In this document: positions 11,405 through 20,435 of the stretch, in pieces
Layout of the letters: the number at the start of each line of letters is the position of its first letter
How positions within the stretch are numbered: the first letter of the stretch is position 1
Assembly (NCBI GenBank): GCA_964527685.1
Contig: CAZGOC010000001.1
Location: 310,001-374,000 of the forward strand
Direction: 5' to 3'
Origin: UBA7396 sp964527685
GTDB taxonomy: Bacteria; Patescibacteriota; Gracilibacteria; BD1-5; UBA6164
DNA length: 64,000 nt
Made by a program: the position numbers and the translations under genes
Notes under the pieces: generated by a model
Told to the model about the DNA's origin: nothing
Database searches by the model: none
What the model saw: only the letters and a program-made list of their open reading frames with translations

Positions 11405-12325
11405 ATGAAACAAATTTTAGTAAAAATTCTTTTGATATTAAGTTTTATACTTGTGCCACGATTTTCTTTTGCAAATAATAATATAAAAATAACAAATGAA
11501 AATACAGGAAGAGATACAAACAATGATTACTTAAATGAAATTGAATGAAATGATTTTTTTTATGTTTGAACTACTTGAGAAAAATGAATAAAGTATTTTT
11601 TACTTAATATAGCTCGTGATTTAAGAGTTATAATTTTTGCTTTAGTTTTATTTTTTGCTGTAATTATGGTTATAAAACTTATTTTTTGAGAAAATACTGA
11701 TGAAGAGCAAAAAAAATTAAAATTAGGAATTATATGGGCTTCAGTTTGAATAATTGTTATGCAAATAGCTTTTTCAGTATATAAAGTTATGTTTGATTAT
11801 TCAGTTGATAATTATTTAGCTAAAAATGTTGTTAAAAGATTGATAGAACCCTTTACTGAGATGTTTATGTTACTTGCATCTTTTGCATTTCTTGTTATGT
11901 GAATTTATGCTTTTTATAAAATAATTACTGCAGGGTGAGATGACGAAGGTATAAAAAAATGAAAGTCTATTATCTTTCAAGCAATTCTTTGATTTATAGT
12001 TATAAAATTTGCTGATATAATAGTTAAAAATACATTTAATCCTGATTGTGGATGATGAAATATAATTCATTATTATTGAACTAGTATATGTCAAGATGTT
12101 ACACAAAATGCTAAAATTATAACAGTATTAATTAATTGGTTTAATACATTCCTTGCAATAATAATGGTTTTGATGATTATTTATGCTTGATTTTTAGTTT
12201 TAACTTGAGCTTGAGATGATGAAAAACAAAAAAAAGCAAAAAATATCTTACTTTATATATGAATATGAATGTTAATTTTAGTATGAAGTTATTTGATTTT
12301 AACTTTTTTTATAAATAAAATTTAA
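11405..12325 (+). CDS. Triple VirB2/TrbC-like membrane protein A
   Basis: 306 residues with a signal peptide ending near FSFA. Three copies of one unit follow, at about 70-130, 148-210 and 243-305. Each is a hydrophobic helix, a short polar turn rich in Asp, Glu and Lys (FGENTDEEQKKLK, TAGGDDEGIKKGK, TGAGDDEKQKKAK) and a second hydrophobic helix. The unit matches the VirB2/TrbC pilin hairpin (YAGFxxLTxAGDDEKxKKAK). In ordinary T4SS this subunit is about 100 residues with one unit. The gene lies 24 bp after the ATPase and 9 bp before a similar gene. Likely a membrane scaffold or pilin-like part of the same machine. Confidence 0.78.
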
Positions 12326-12334
12326 TAAAAAAAT

Positions 12335-13240
12335 ATGAAAAAAACTTTTATAAAAATATTTTTATTACTCTCAATTATTTTTAGTATAAACCTTGTAAAT
12401 GCTTGAAATATAGATTTTTGAAAAGCACAAGATGCTACATCAAAAATAAAAGATGTATCTATAGGTGCAAAAACTTGAGATATGAAAAATCAAATATGAC
12501 AAACAACAAACAACATTTTAAAAACTTTTAAAATAGTTATTTGATGATTACTTGTTATCTATCTAGTTTATGCTTGAACTATGATGATTATGTCTATGTG
12601 AAGTGATGAAGGAAAATTATCTGAAAGTAAAAGATCTATATGGTATGCTATAGTGGGATTATTATTTGTAAATATTCCTTGATTATTATATAACTCATTT
12701 TCTGGTAAAAGAACAACTGATGACATTACATCAACAACTTGAGATTGAATAACTATTTATCAAAGAAATATATTTATGAATTCAAGTGTTTTTTGAAATA
12801 CTTTATGAAATATAATAACTTTTTTAGAAATAGTTATAGTTTGAATAGCAATTTTTATGATAGTTTATTCTTGAATAAAAATTATAATAGCATCTTGAGA
12901 TGAAGAAAAAGTATCTGAATCAAAGAAAAAAATATTATGGTCACTTGCTTGACTTATATTTATATGAATTATGGAAGTTTGGAGAAATGTAATGTTTAAA
13001 TGAGATTTCAAATGACAATGACAAGAATTATTTGCAACTTTAGCCAATTTAGCATTATTTTTTGCTTGACCTATTGCTATATTTTTTCTATCACTTGCAG
13101 GATATTATTATATCACTTCTGGGTGAGATGATGACAAAGTTAAAAAAGCTAAAAGTATTGTATTTAATACATTAATTGCTGTTTTAATTTTAGTTTGAAC
13201 TTATACTATATTGCTTGATTTAAAAACTTTAAACTTTTAA
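12335..13240 (+). CDS. Triple VirB2/TrbC-like membrane protein B
   Basis: 301 residues with a signal peptide ending near VNA. Like its upstream neighbour it carries three helix-turn-helix units, about 60-121, 155-222 and 233-296, with the turns SMGSDEGKLSESKR, ASGDEEKVSESKKK and TSGGDDDKVKKAKS. The second unit is the closest to the VirB2-like consensus (YSGIKIIIASGDEEK). The linker between units 1 and 2 is Thr-rich and extracytoplasmic in the predicted topology. It starts 9 bp after protein A and ends 14 bp before the single-unit protein, so co-translation in fixed proportion is plausible. Confidence 0.78.
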
Positions 13241-13254
13241 TAAAAATTTTGTAT

Positions 13255-13647
13255 ATGAAAAAAATACTATTAATTATTTTATTATTTTTATCTTTTGGTA
13301 TTTGAAACTCTTTTGCTGAAAGCTGAGAAACAACCCCTATAAAAGTAAGAGTAACTGAAAAAGTTCCTGGTTGAAATTGTACTTGAGATGACAAAAAATG
13401 ATATGATTGTCAAATAAAACCTTGATTTAAATCAGTTCAAGGAATTATTTGAAATATTATAAAATGGTTTACAGCAATTTGTGCTCTTAGTTGAGTTTTG
13501 TTTATTGTTATAAACTGAATTATGTTGTCAACTTGAACAGATACTTCTGAAGTTAAAAAAAGAATAGTAAAATGAATTATATGATTAGTGCTTGTTTTAC
13601 TTTCTTGAGTTATATTAAATATGATTGCTCCTTGGGTTTATAAATAA
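13255..13647 (+). CDS. Single VirB2/TrbC-like pilin-type protein
   Basis: 130 residues: signal peptide ending near SFAES, a short extracytoplasmic stretch with two cysteines (GGNCTGDDKKGYDC) and one hydrophobic hairpin (ICALSGVLFIVINGIMLSTG, turn TDTSEVKKR, then IIGLVLVLLSGVILNMI). Size and layout agree with a classical VirB2/TrbC pilin, making it the best candidate for the actual pilus or pore subunit of the locus. It is the last gene of the operon; a hairpin terminator begins at its stop codon. Confidence 0.75.
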
Positions 13648-13648
13648 A

Positions 13649-13693
13649 AAAAACTAAAAAATGATCTAAATTAGAGCATTTTTTAGTTTTTTT
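13649..13693 (+). terminator. Terminator of the T4SS-like operon
   Basis: Inverted repeat with outer arms at about 13649-13663 and 13677-13691 (ACTAAAAAATG and complement), an inner CTAA/TTAG pairing, and a run of T. It starts right after the last VirB2-like gene. Confidence 0.85.
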
Positions 13694-13790
13694 AGGTGAT
13701 TTGCCTTAATAATCAATAAAAAACATACTTTTTATTTGCAAAATATAATAAAATTAGTATAAATAAACTATTAATATTAATTTTTTAAAT

Positions 13791-16352
13791 ATGTCTGAAA
13801 ATAAAGATTTAGAAAATGATGAATTAGATGAAAATACTCAACAAAGTGAAGAAACTCAAACTTCTATAGAAGTTCCAGCTTGAATAGTTTATGATTGAGA
13901 TATAAATAGAAACATAAATGATGAGATGGAAACTTGTTATTTAGATTATGCAATGTCTGTTATAGTTTCAAGAGCTTTGCCTGATGTAAGAGATTGATTA
14001 AAACCAGTTCATAGAAGAATACTTTTTTCAATGCATGAACAATGACTTAGATACTCAGCAAAATTTAGAAAATCAGCTACAGTAGTTTGAGATGTACTTT
14101 GAAAATATCATCCACATTGAGATAGTTCTGTTTATGAAGCAATGGTTAGAATGGCTCAAGATTTTTCATTAAGATATCCTTTAGTTTTAGGTCAATGAAA
14201 CTTTGGTTCTATGGATTGAGATGGAGCAGCTGCCTATAGATATACAGAAGCTAAAATGACAAAATTAACAGAATATATGCTTTCTGATATTGAAAAAGAA
14301 ACAGTTTTGTTTAGAGATAACTTTGATACTACAAGACAAGAACCATCTGTTTTACCAAATAGAATTCCAAATTTACTTATGAATTGAGTTATGTGAATTG
14401 CTGTTTGAATGGCAACAAATATCCCAAGTCATAATTTATGAGAACTTTGTGAAGCAATAAATTATCTATTAAAGTCTGAAAATGTAGAGGAAGTTACTAT
14501 AGAAGATTTAATGCAATTTATTAAATGACCTGATTTTCCAACGGGATGAATAGTTTATGATAAAGAAGCTTTATTGACTGCTTACTCAACTTGAAGATGA
14601 TCAGTTGTAATGAGATGAGTTGCTTCTATTGAAGAAAATCTAAAATGAAGAAAATATATTCATATTTCAGAAATTCCTTATGGATTAAATAAAGCATCAT
14701 TTGTAGAAAAAATAGCAGAACTTGTAAAAGAAAAAAAGATAGTTTGAATTTCTGATTTAAGAGATGAATCAAATAAAGACTGAGTAAGAGTAATAGTTGA
14801 ATTAAAAAAAGATGCATTTCCTAAAAAGATTTTAAATCAATTATATAAAATGACTCAATTACAATCAAGTTTTTGATACAATATGATTGCATTGTGAGAA
14901 AGATGAATGCAACCTAAATTATATAATTTAAAAGAAATTTTACTTGAGTTTATAGCTCATAGAAAGGAAGTAGTTACAAATAGAGTTATTTATGAATTAA
15001 AAATAGCTCGTGCTAGGGCTCATATTTTAGAATGATTAAAAATTGCTTTAGACAATATCGATGAAGTTATAAAAGTTATTAGAAGTTCTTATGATGATGC
15101 TGAAATTCAATTACAAAAAGCTTTTGGTCTTTCTGAAATTCAAGCAAATGCTATTGTAGAGATGAAATTAAGAAGATTACAATGACTTGAAAAAGAAAAA
15201 ATTGAAGAAGAATTAAGAGAAAAATTAGCATTTATTGATGATTGTGAAGATATTTTAGCTAAACCAGAGAGAGTTGTAGCAATTGTTATTGAAGAACTTG
15301 ATGAAGTTAATAAATTATTTTGAGATAAAAGAAGAACTCAAATTAATAACTCAAAAATTTGAGAATTTAATCCTCGTGATACTATTGCAAATGAAGAAGT
15401 TGTTATTACTTTATCAAAAAATAGTTATATAAAAAGAATATTGTCATCATCATTTAGAACTCAAAGAAGATGATGAGTTTGAGTGACTACTGCAACAAAA
15501 GATGAAGATGAAATTAAATTAATTTTGTCAACAAAAAATCATAATGATATATTGTTTTTCACATCAAGATGAAGAGTATTTACACTTCCTGCATTTGAAA
15601 TACCAGAATCAAACAGAACAGCAAAATGACAACCAATTATCAATTTATTATCACTTGATAAATGAGAAGAAATTGCCTCAATACTTGATATAACTGAAGA
15701 AAAAAATAAATATTTATTTTTTGTAACTTCAAAATGAACTTCAAAAAAATTACTTATGGATGAAGTGAAAAAAATAAGATCTAGCTGATTAATTGTATTA
15801 AAAATAAAAGAAGATGATTCTCTTGCTTGGGTAAAAACAACTTCTTGAAATGATAATATATTTATAGCAACTCGTGATTGAAAAGCTATACAATTTAATG
15901 AAGACGATGTAAGACCTATGGGAAGAACAGCTTCTTGAGTAAGATGAATAAAATTAAAACAAGAAGATGAAGTAATGGAAGTTTGAGTTGTTTGACTTCA
16001 AGATAAATATGTTTTGATAGTTACTCAAAATGGTATGTGAAAAATATCAGAAATTACAGAATACAGAGACCAAAACAGATGATGATCTTGAGTAAAAGCT
16101 ATGAATGTAACTCCAAAAACTTGAAAAGTTATATCTGCAATGACTTTAAAAGAAGAAGATTTACTTGATACTGATTTACTTTTAATGAGTAAATGATGAC
16201 AAACTATAAGACTTCCTTTAAAATGAATTAGAGTAACTTCAAGAGTAACTCAATGAGTTATTTTAACAAAAATTAGATGAGAAGAAGATGAAATAGTTTC
16301 AGCTAGTTTGATGAAGTGAGTTGAAGAAAGTGAGTGAGAAATATTAAAATAA
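13791..16352 (+). CDS. gyrA: DNA gyrase subunit A
   Basis: 853 residues, usual GyrA length. After an acidic N-terminal extension of about 40 residues the winged-helix/tower region starts with DEMETCYLDYAMSVIVSRAL and LPDVRDGLKPVHRRI. The catalytic tyrosine is Y151 in AAYRYTEAKM. The C-terminal beta-pinwheel carries the GyrA box QRRGG from about residue 558, which separates gyrase from topoisomerase IV ParC. Together with GyrB (not here) it introduces negative supercoils. The gene stands alone between two terminators. Many conserved glycines are TGA codons. Confidence 0.96.
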
Positions 16353-16562
16353 TCTTGATTATTTAATCATAGAAATGTTATTATATATAATAATGCATTT
16401 CCACAAGTTTTTATGAAAGGAGTTTTTATGAAAAATATTTTTTATTAATTTGTGAAAGTGAGGTGATCTAATATCTCTAATAAGAGAAAGATCTTATTAG
16501 TAATGATAAGTTTCCCTAAAGATATTTTAAAAACTCTTAAGCAATTAAGAGTTTTTTTTGTT
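16353..16562 (+). ncRNA. Candidate structured RNA or leader between gyrA and tRNA-Gly
   Basis: About 210 bp without a credible protein. It contains a 16-base palindrome (TTATTATATATAATAA near 16378-16393), a perfect 9-bp hairpin at 16477-16500 with loop GAAAGA, and a terminator at its end. Inside is the clearest Shine-Dalgarno-like sequence I found in the window, GAAAGGAG at 16415-16422, 5 bp before a six-codon ORF (MKNIFY, 16428-16448). It may be the 3' end of the gyrA message, an independent small RNA or a short leader. I could not match it to a known RNA class. Confidence 0.35.
16529..16560 (+). terminator. Intrinsic terminator downstream of gyrA
   Basis: AAAACTCTTAA, loop GCAA, TTAAGAGTTTT followed by a T run. 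It ends transcription from gyrA or from the candidate RNA in between. Confidence 0.85.
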
Positions 16563-16585
16563 TTGTTGTGAAAAATTTATACTAA

Positions 16586-16626
16586 TAAAAAAACTCTATA
16601 TAAAGAAAAATCTTATATATAAAGTC
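16586..16626 (-). terminator. Terminator of tRNA-Gly(UCA)
   Basis: On the minus strand an imperfect inverted repeat (one bulge and a wobble; arms at 16593-16605 and 16612-16625) is followed by seven T. It lies 25 bp beyond the tRNA 3' end. Confidence 0.6.
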
Positions 16627-16650
16627 TTTAAATCACATAATTTAGAACAA

Positions 16651-16729
16651 TGGAGCGAGGGACCAGGTTTGAACTGGCACACCCAAGGGTTGAAGCCTTA
16701 GTACACTCACTCTTTTATGTTACCCTCGC
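16651..16729 (-). tRNA. tRNA-Gly(UCA), decodes UGA as glycine
   Basis: 79 nt including an encoded CCA. Acceptor arms GCGAGGG/CCCTCGC, anticodon stem TAAGG/CCTTG with loop CTTCAAC, so the anticodon is UCA. Variable loop of 5 nt; T arm GCCAG-TTCAAAC-CTGGT. Discriminator U73 with G1-C72, C2-G71, G3-C70 are the glycine identity features of bacterial tRNA-Gly. A selenocysteine tRNA is ruled out by the 7-bp acceptor and short variable loop. The D arm is irregular (ACAT/GTGT, 10-nt loop without the usual GG). It has its own promoter and terminator. It explains the in-frame TGA codons throughout the window. Confidence 0.95.
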
Positions 16730-16731
16730 AA

Positions 16732-16780
16732 AAACATTTTTAATGTGGAGACACTATATTAAAAATGTTTTTTTTGTCAA
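16732..16780 (-). promoter_or_regulatory. Promoter of tRNA-Gly(UCA) embedded in a terminator hairpin
   Basis: On the minus strand TTGACA (16775-16780) and TATAGT (16753-16758) are spaced 16 bp, 24 bp upstream of the tRNA 5' end. The promoter overlaps a 13-bp inverted repeat (16732-16744 with 16758-16770) followed by a T run, which should end readthrough from the STAS gene. The tRNA therefore seems insulated and independently expressed. Confidence 0.7.
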
Positions 16781-16793
16781 ATTTTTTTAAAAA

Positions 16794-17144
16794 CTATGAT
16801 AAATTATCTAAAGCTTCTTTTAAAGTATCTACAGTTGGTACAATTGTAGTTATTCAAACAAGTTCTAATACATCTTTAACTCATTCATCACAATTACAAA
16901 TATACATTTGACTTTCATTTTCTTCAATATTTGTATAAATGTCAGCTATATATCAAATAGATTTTGAATTAAGGTATTTTAAACTTTTAAAATTAAAAAT
17001 AATTTTTTTATTAGAAAAATCTCAAATAGCTTTATATAAGTCTCAAAATGTTTTATCAGCATTAGTTTCATCTAATTCTCAAGAAAATTCATATATTAAA
17101 ATTCCATTTTCTTCATTTTGTTTTACTTCTATTAAAGTTTCCAT
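16794..17144 (-). CDS. Single-domain STAS protein (anti-sigma-factor antagonist-like)
   Basis: 116 residues forming one STAS fold: an opening strand with GILIYEFSGELDETNADKTF, the central strand KKIIFNFKSLKYLNSKSIGY and a final helix KDVLELVGITTIVPTVDTLK. STAS proteins of this size, such as SpoIIAA and RsbV, are switched by phosphorylation of a serine at the start of helix 2; here the matching region reads YLNSKSIGYI, with serines in the right place. No anti-sigma kinase or phosphatase gene is beside it, so the partner is unknown. It ends 14 bp before the hairpin shared with tRNA-Gly(UCA). Confidence 0.75.
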
Positions 17145-17248
17145 ATTATGTAAAATAATTAAATAATAAATATTATGTTTTTATTATACATTATTTTGTT
17201 ATGAAAATCAAATTTTTAAATATTTTTACCTTTTAAATTTTAAAAAAT

Positions 17249-17650
17249 ATGCTAAAAAAATATAAATTAGATGAAATTAATTCTATTATATTTGATATAA
17301 AACCTTGAGATATAGTATTTTTGTATTGAGATTTAGCATCTTGAAAAACTACTTTTTCAAAACATATTATTAATAATTTATTAAAGATAAATAGTGAAGT
17401 TATAAGTCCAACTTATACTTATTATAATAAATATAAAAATAATATATATCATTTTGATTTATATAGATTATCAAATTATGAAGAGTTTTTTTCTATATGA
17501 GGAGAAGAGATTTTAGATAATAAAGACAATATTTCAATTATTGAATGGCCTTGAATATTAAAAGATTATATTAAACCAACTATTGAAATTTATCTAAAAA
17601 AGCTTGATAATTTAAACGAAAGGGAAATAGAAATAAAAAGGATTAATTAA
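17249..17650 (+). CDS. tsaE: tRNA threonylcarbamoyladenosine biosynthesis ATPase TsaE
   Basis: 133 residues, typical for TsaE/YjeE. P-loop GDLASGKTTFSKHII near residue 33, the switch motif SPTYTYYNKY, then HFDLYRL and IIEWPGIL, all in the family order. TsaE drives the TsaB-TsaD complex that places t6A at position 37 of ANN-decoding tRNAs. It stands alone on the plus strand, and its stop is 7 bp from the convergent pilC copy 2. The first two glycines of the P-loop region are TGA or GAT-flanked TGA codons, again consistent with glycine. Confidence 0.9.
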
Positions 17651-17656
17651 TCCTTT

Positions 17657-18763
17657 TTATCAAATATTTCAAGTTATTTTTAATATTGCTCCAAATATAG
17701 CAAAAGCAAACCATAATACAAAAACTCAAGCTATTAAGATAGCAATTGGCTCTATCCATTTTGTTAAAGTTGCAAGAGAATAATTTACTTCTCTTGTGTA
17801 TTGTTCGTTTAATTTTTTACATACTTTATCTAAGGAAGCTGTTTTTTCTCATACAGCAAGTAGTTGAACAAAGTCATTTGGAAAATAAATTCATTCTTCA
17901 TCTACCTCCACAATAGAATCAACTATTTTTTTTCAAGAAGCTACCTTTGTTGATATATTGTTAAAAAAATCTTCATATATTGAATTATTTGTAGCTTTTC
18001 AAACTAAAATAATAGTAGAAACAACAGGTATTCAAGCATTCATCAAAATTCAAAGTAATGATGATGAAGAAGCTATAATATAGTTTTTATAAACACTTCA
18101 AATTAATGGAGTTGTTAAATAAATTGAATCAAGAGTTTTTTTTCAATTTTCTGTTGATTTATAAAATGCTATAAATAATACAAAAGTGAGTAAAAAAAGT
18201 ATTAATAATATATAATTGTTTATCAAAAAATTACTTGTTGCAATAAGTGCAGTTGTTGCAAAGGGTTTTTCAACTCAAGTTTCTGCAAATAATGGGATTA
18301 AAGATGGAACTACATAAGTCATTACTATAATGACTGCTAAAATTAAAAATAAAATAATTATTATAGGATATGTTAGACTTGATTTTATAGTTTGTCTTAG
18401 CTCATACAATCTTTTTTGTTCTAAAGCAAGAGAAGATAATGAAATAACTAAAGTTCATGATTTTTCTCAAGCTTCTATTATAGAATACTCTGTTGGTCAA
18501 AAAATATCAGGAATTTTTTTTAGTGCTTTATTTAAGCTATCTCAAGAAGATATAAATAAAATTATTTCTTCAATTTTTTCTTTAAAATAAGGATTTTTTA
18601 TTTTTTTACTAACAGATTTTAAGCTCTCAGTTATTGTTACTCATCAATCAAGCATAATAGATAAGTATTCATAAAAGTTAAATTTTTCAAGTAAAGATAC
18701 TTTTTTAAATAAGTAAAATTGACTTTTTGCAATATCTTTATCTTTTTTATCTAAATTATTCAT
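17657..18763 (-). CDS. pilC: Type IV pilus platform protein PilC/GspF, copy 2
   Basis: 368 residues with the same duplicated layout as the copy at 3979: cytoplasmic domain (FYEYLSIMLDGGVTITESLK), membrane segment with YPIIIILFLILAVIMVMTYV and VVPSLIPLF, a second segment near 200, a repeat of the cytoplasmic domain (SLLGILMNAGIPVVSTI, LAVGEKTASLDKVCKKL) and a final membrane helix. Sequence differs widely from copy 1, so they are not recent duplicates. It is the distal gene of a minus-strand run with PilO-like and PilN-like genes, 6 bp after the former, which supports a pilus assembly sub-complex. Confidence 0.92.
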
Positions 18764-18769
18764 ATTTTT

Positions 18770-19309
18770 TTATTTATATAATACTTTTATAGGTATAGAT
18801 TGGCTTATTGGTCAAGATATATTTCACATAGGATATGAAAAACTTAATACATAAAAATTATATTTTGAAGAATTTAGTATCAAACTATCAATAATTTCAA
18901 GCATATCTTTTTCGTTTTCAAATGTAGCATTTAAATCAATTTGTCACTCTAAAAATCAAAATTCATTAGGTTCTCATTTAGAAAAAGATATAGAATTTAT
19001 TTTTATTTTAGAAGGATTTTTATTAGCATATCAGTAAAAATAATCAATTAAATCATCTTCATCAAAATTAATTAAAAATTTATCTAAATTTAAATCGTTA
19101 AATTTTCAAGCATCAATATCTGTTTTTATTTTACTTATTTTTTCATATTCTTTATTTTTTTCCTCTAAATTTTTTGTAATTTCTTCTTTTATTGCTTTAT
19201 TTGAAGAAATATCAAAATATATATTTTTAGTAAATAAAAATAAAATAAATAAAGTTAGTAATATAAATAAATATGAAAAAAGTTTATATTTTGAAGCATT
19301 TGTATTCAT
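18770..19309 (-). CDS. PilO-like inner-membrane pilus assembly protein
   Basis: 179 residues: short cytoplasmic tail, one membrane segment at about 12-28 (LFSYLFILLTLFILFLFT), a coiled-coil stretch (KEEITKNLEEKNKEYEKI) and a C-terminal alpha/beta domain of about 80 residues. This is the PilO/GspM-type layout. Identity with PilO proper cannot be shown by eye; the call rests on layout and on the neighbours pilC (6 bp downstream) and a PilN-like gene (22 bp upstream). Confidence 0.6.
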
Positions 19310-19331
19310 TTTTTGTAAATTAATTAATAAA

Positions 19332-19856
19332 TTATTTAACTTTAAATTTTAGTCAAAATTCTATTTGGTCTTGACCACTAAAAGATTGAATAAAATCAAG
19401 AGATAAAATTCAATTTTCACCTTTTCTAAAATCCTTTACAAAGTTTTTTACTTTAGATGAAGCATAACTATATCAATCATCTAATGAGCTAGCATTAGTT
19501 GAAATACTTCATTCACTATAAGAAAATCAATTAAAAGTTATTTTTGATTTTTTAGATAATTCTAAAACTGTATTTAAAAATAAAGGAATATTTGAAAGAT
19601 ATTTATATTTATCTAAATAAGTTTTATTTGTAGTTACTATAGTATATAGTTTTACTTTTTTATCTTCATTTATTTTTTTTATATTTTCAGATACTTTTGT
19701 TACTTCTTTATTTAAATTATCTATACTTGTAGATAAAGATTTATTATAAAAAAATAATCATATAGTAAGTATTATAGAAAATATGAAAATAATAATTGTT
19801 ATTTTCATCAAGTTGTATGATTTATTATCTAATTTATATGAGTCTGTTGCAACCAT
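19332..19856 (-). CDS. PilN-like inner-membrane pilus assembly protein
   Basis: 174 residues: about 18 cytoplasmic residues, one membrane segment (MKITIIIFIFSIILTIGLFF), a coiled coil (NKEVTKVSENIKKINEDK) and a C-terminal domain with YLDKYKYLSNIPLFLNTVLE, similar to the ferredoxin-like periplasmic part of PilN. It lies upstream of the PilO-like and pilC genes in the order PilN-PilO-PilC, the usual relation of these partners. The sequence itself gives no signature motif, so the name is tentative. Confidence 0.55.
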
Positions 19857-19918
19857 AATTTGTTATTTATTATTTAAATATATTTATAGTTTAACATATT
19901 TTTAATTTTAAAGCAAAA

Positions 19919-19950
19919 AAAAATAATAATCATTTTGATTATTATTTTTA
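19919..19950. terminator. Hairpin terminator after the VirB2-like gene
   Basis: Arms AAATAATAATC and complement (19921-19931 and 19937-19947), loop ATTTT, A and T runs on opposite sides. It lies between the VirB2-like gene and the PilN-like gene, so the first is probably transcribed alone on the minus strand. Confidence 0.7.
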
Positions 19951-19965
19951 TAAATACTTACTAAA

Positions 19966-20376
19966 TTAATTCATAATCACTCCAAGTATGAACCTAACTA
20001 TTACAAATGATAACCACATTAAAAGTATTCATAGAGCAACTGATATAATGATTTTTTTAGCACTTGATGCTTTTTCTTCATCTCAAGCTGAAGTAAGTAT
20101 TTTAAATCAAGCATAAATTATATATAATACTGCAATAACTGTTATAAATGTAAGTAAATATACAACTATATCTTGAATATAAGTAGAGGCATCTTTATTT
20201 GTTTCAATTCAATCAATTCACCTTTTTACTACTTCAGTTCATTCATCTAAAGAACAATCATCTCATCTACAATAAATTATTGAAGAGTTATCATCAAATA
20301 AATCAGCAAAAATAGTGTTTGGATTTAGATTTAAATAACTTAGTATAATAAGCAATATTAAAATTATTTTTTTCAT
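19966..20376 (-). CDS. VirB2/TrbC-like pilin-type protein
   Basis: 136 residues with signal peptide (IILILLIILSYLNL, cleavage near FA), a short exported part with two cysteines (IIYCRGDDCSLDEG) and one hydrophobic hairpin whose turn reads YAGFKILTSAGDEEKASSAK, nearly the same as in the proteins at 11405-13647. It is thus an eighth copy of that unit in the window, away from the ATPase operon. It sits upstream of the PilN-PilO-PilC group but a terminator separates them. Confidence 0.78.
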
Positions 20377-20435
20377 TTGTGTTATAATTAGAAATTATTT
20401 TTAACTATTATATATAAAATATCTTTTTTTTAAAA

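Noticed and set aside
16651..16729. Selenocysteine tRNA, because of the UCA anticodon
   Set aside because: Acceptor stem is 7 bp, variable loop only 5 nt, glycine-type identity elements; TGA is frequent and sits at glycine positions, with no SelA/SelB or SECIS context seen.
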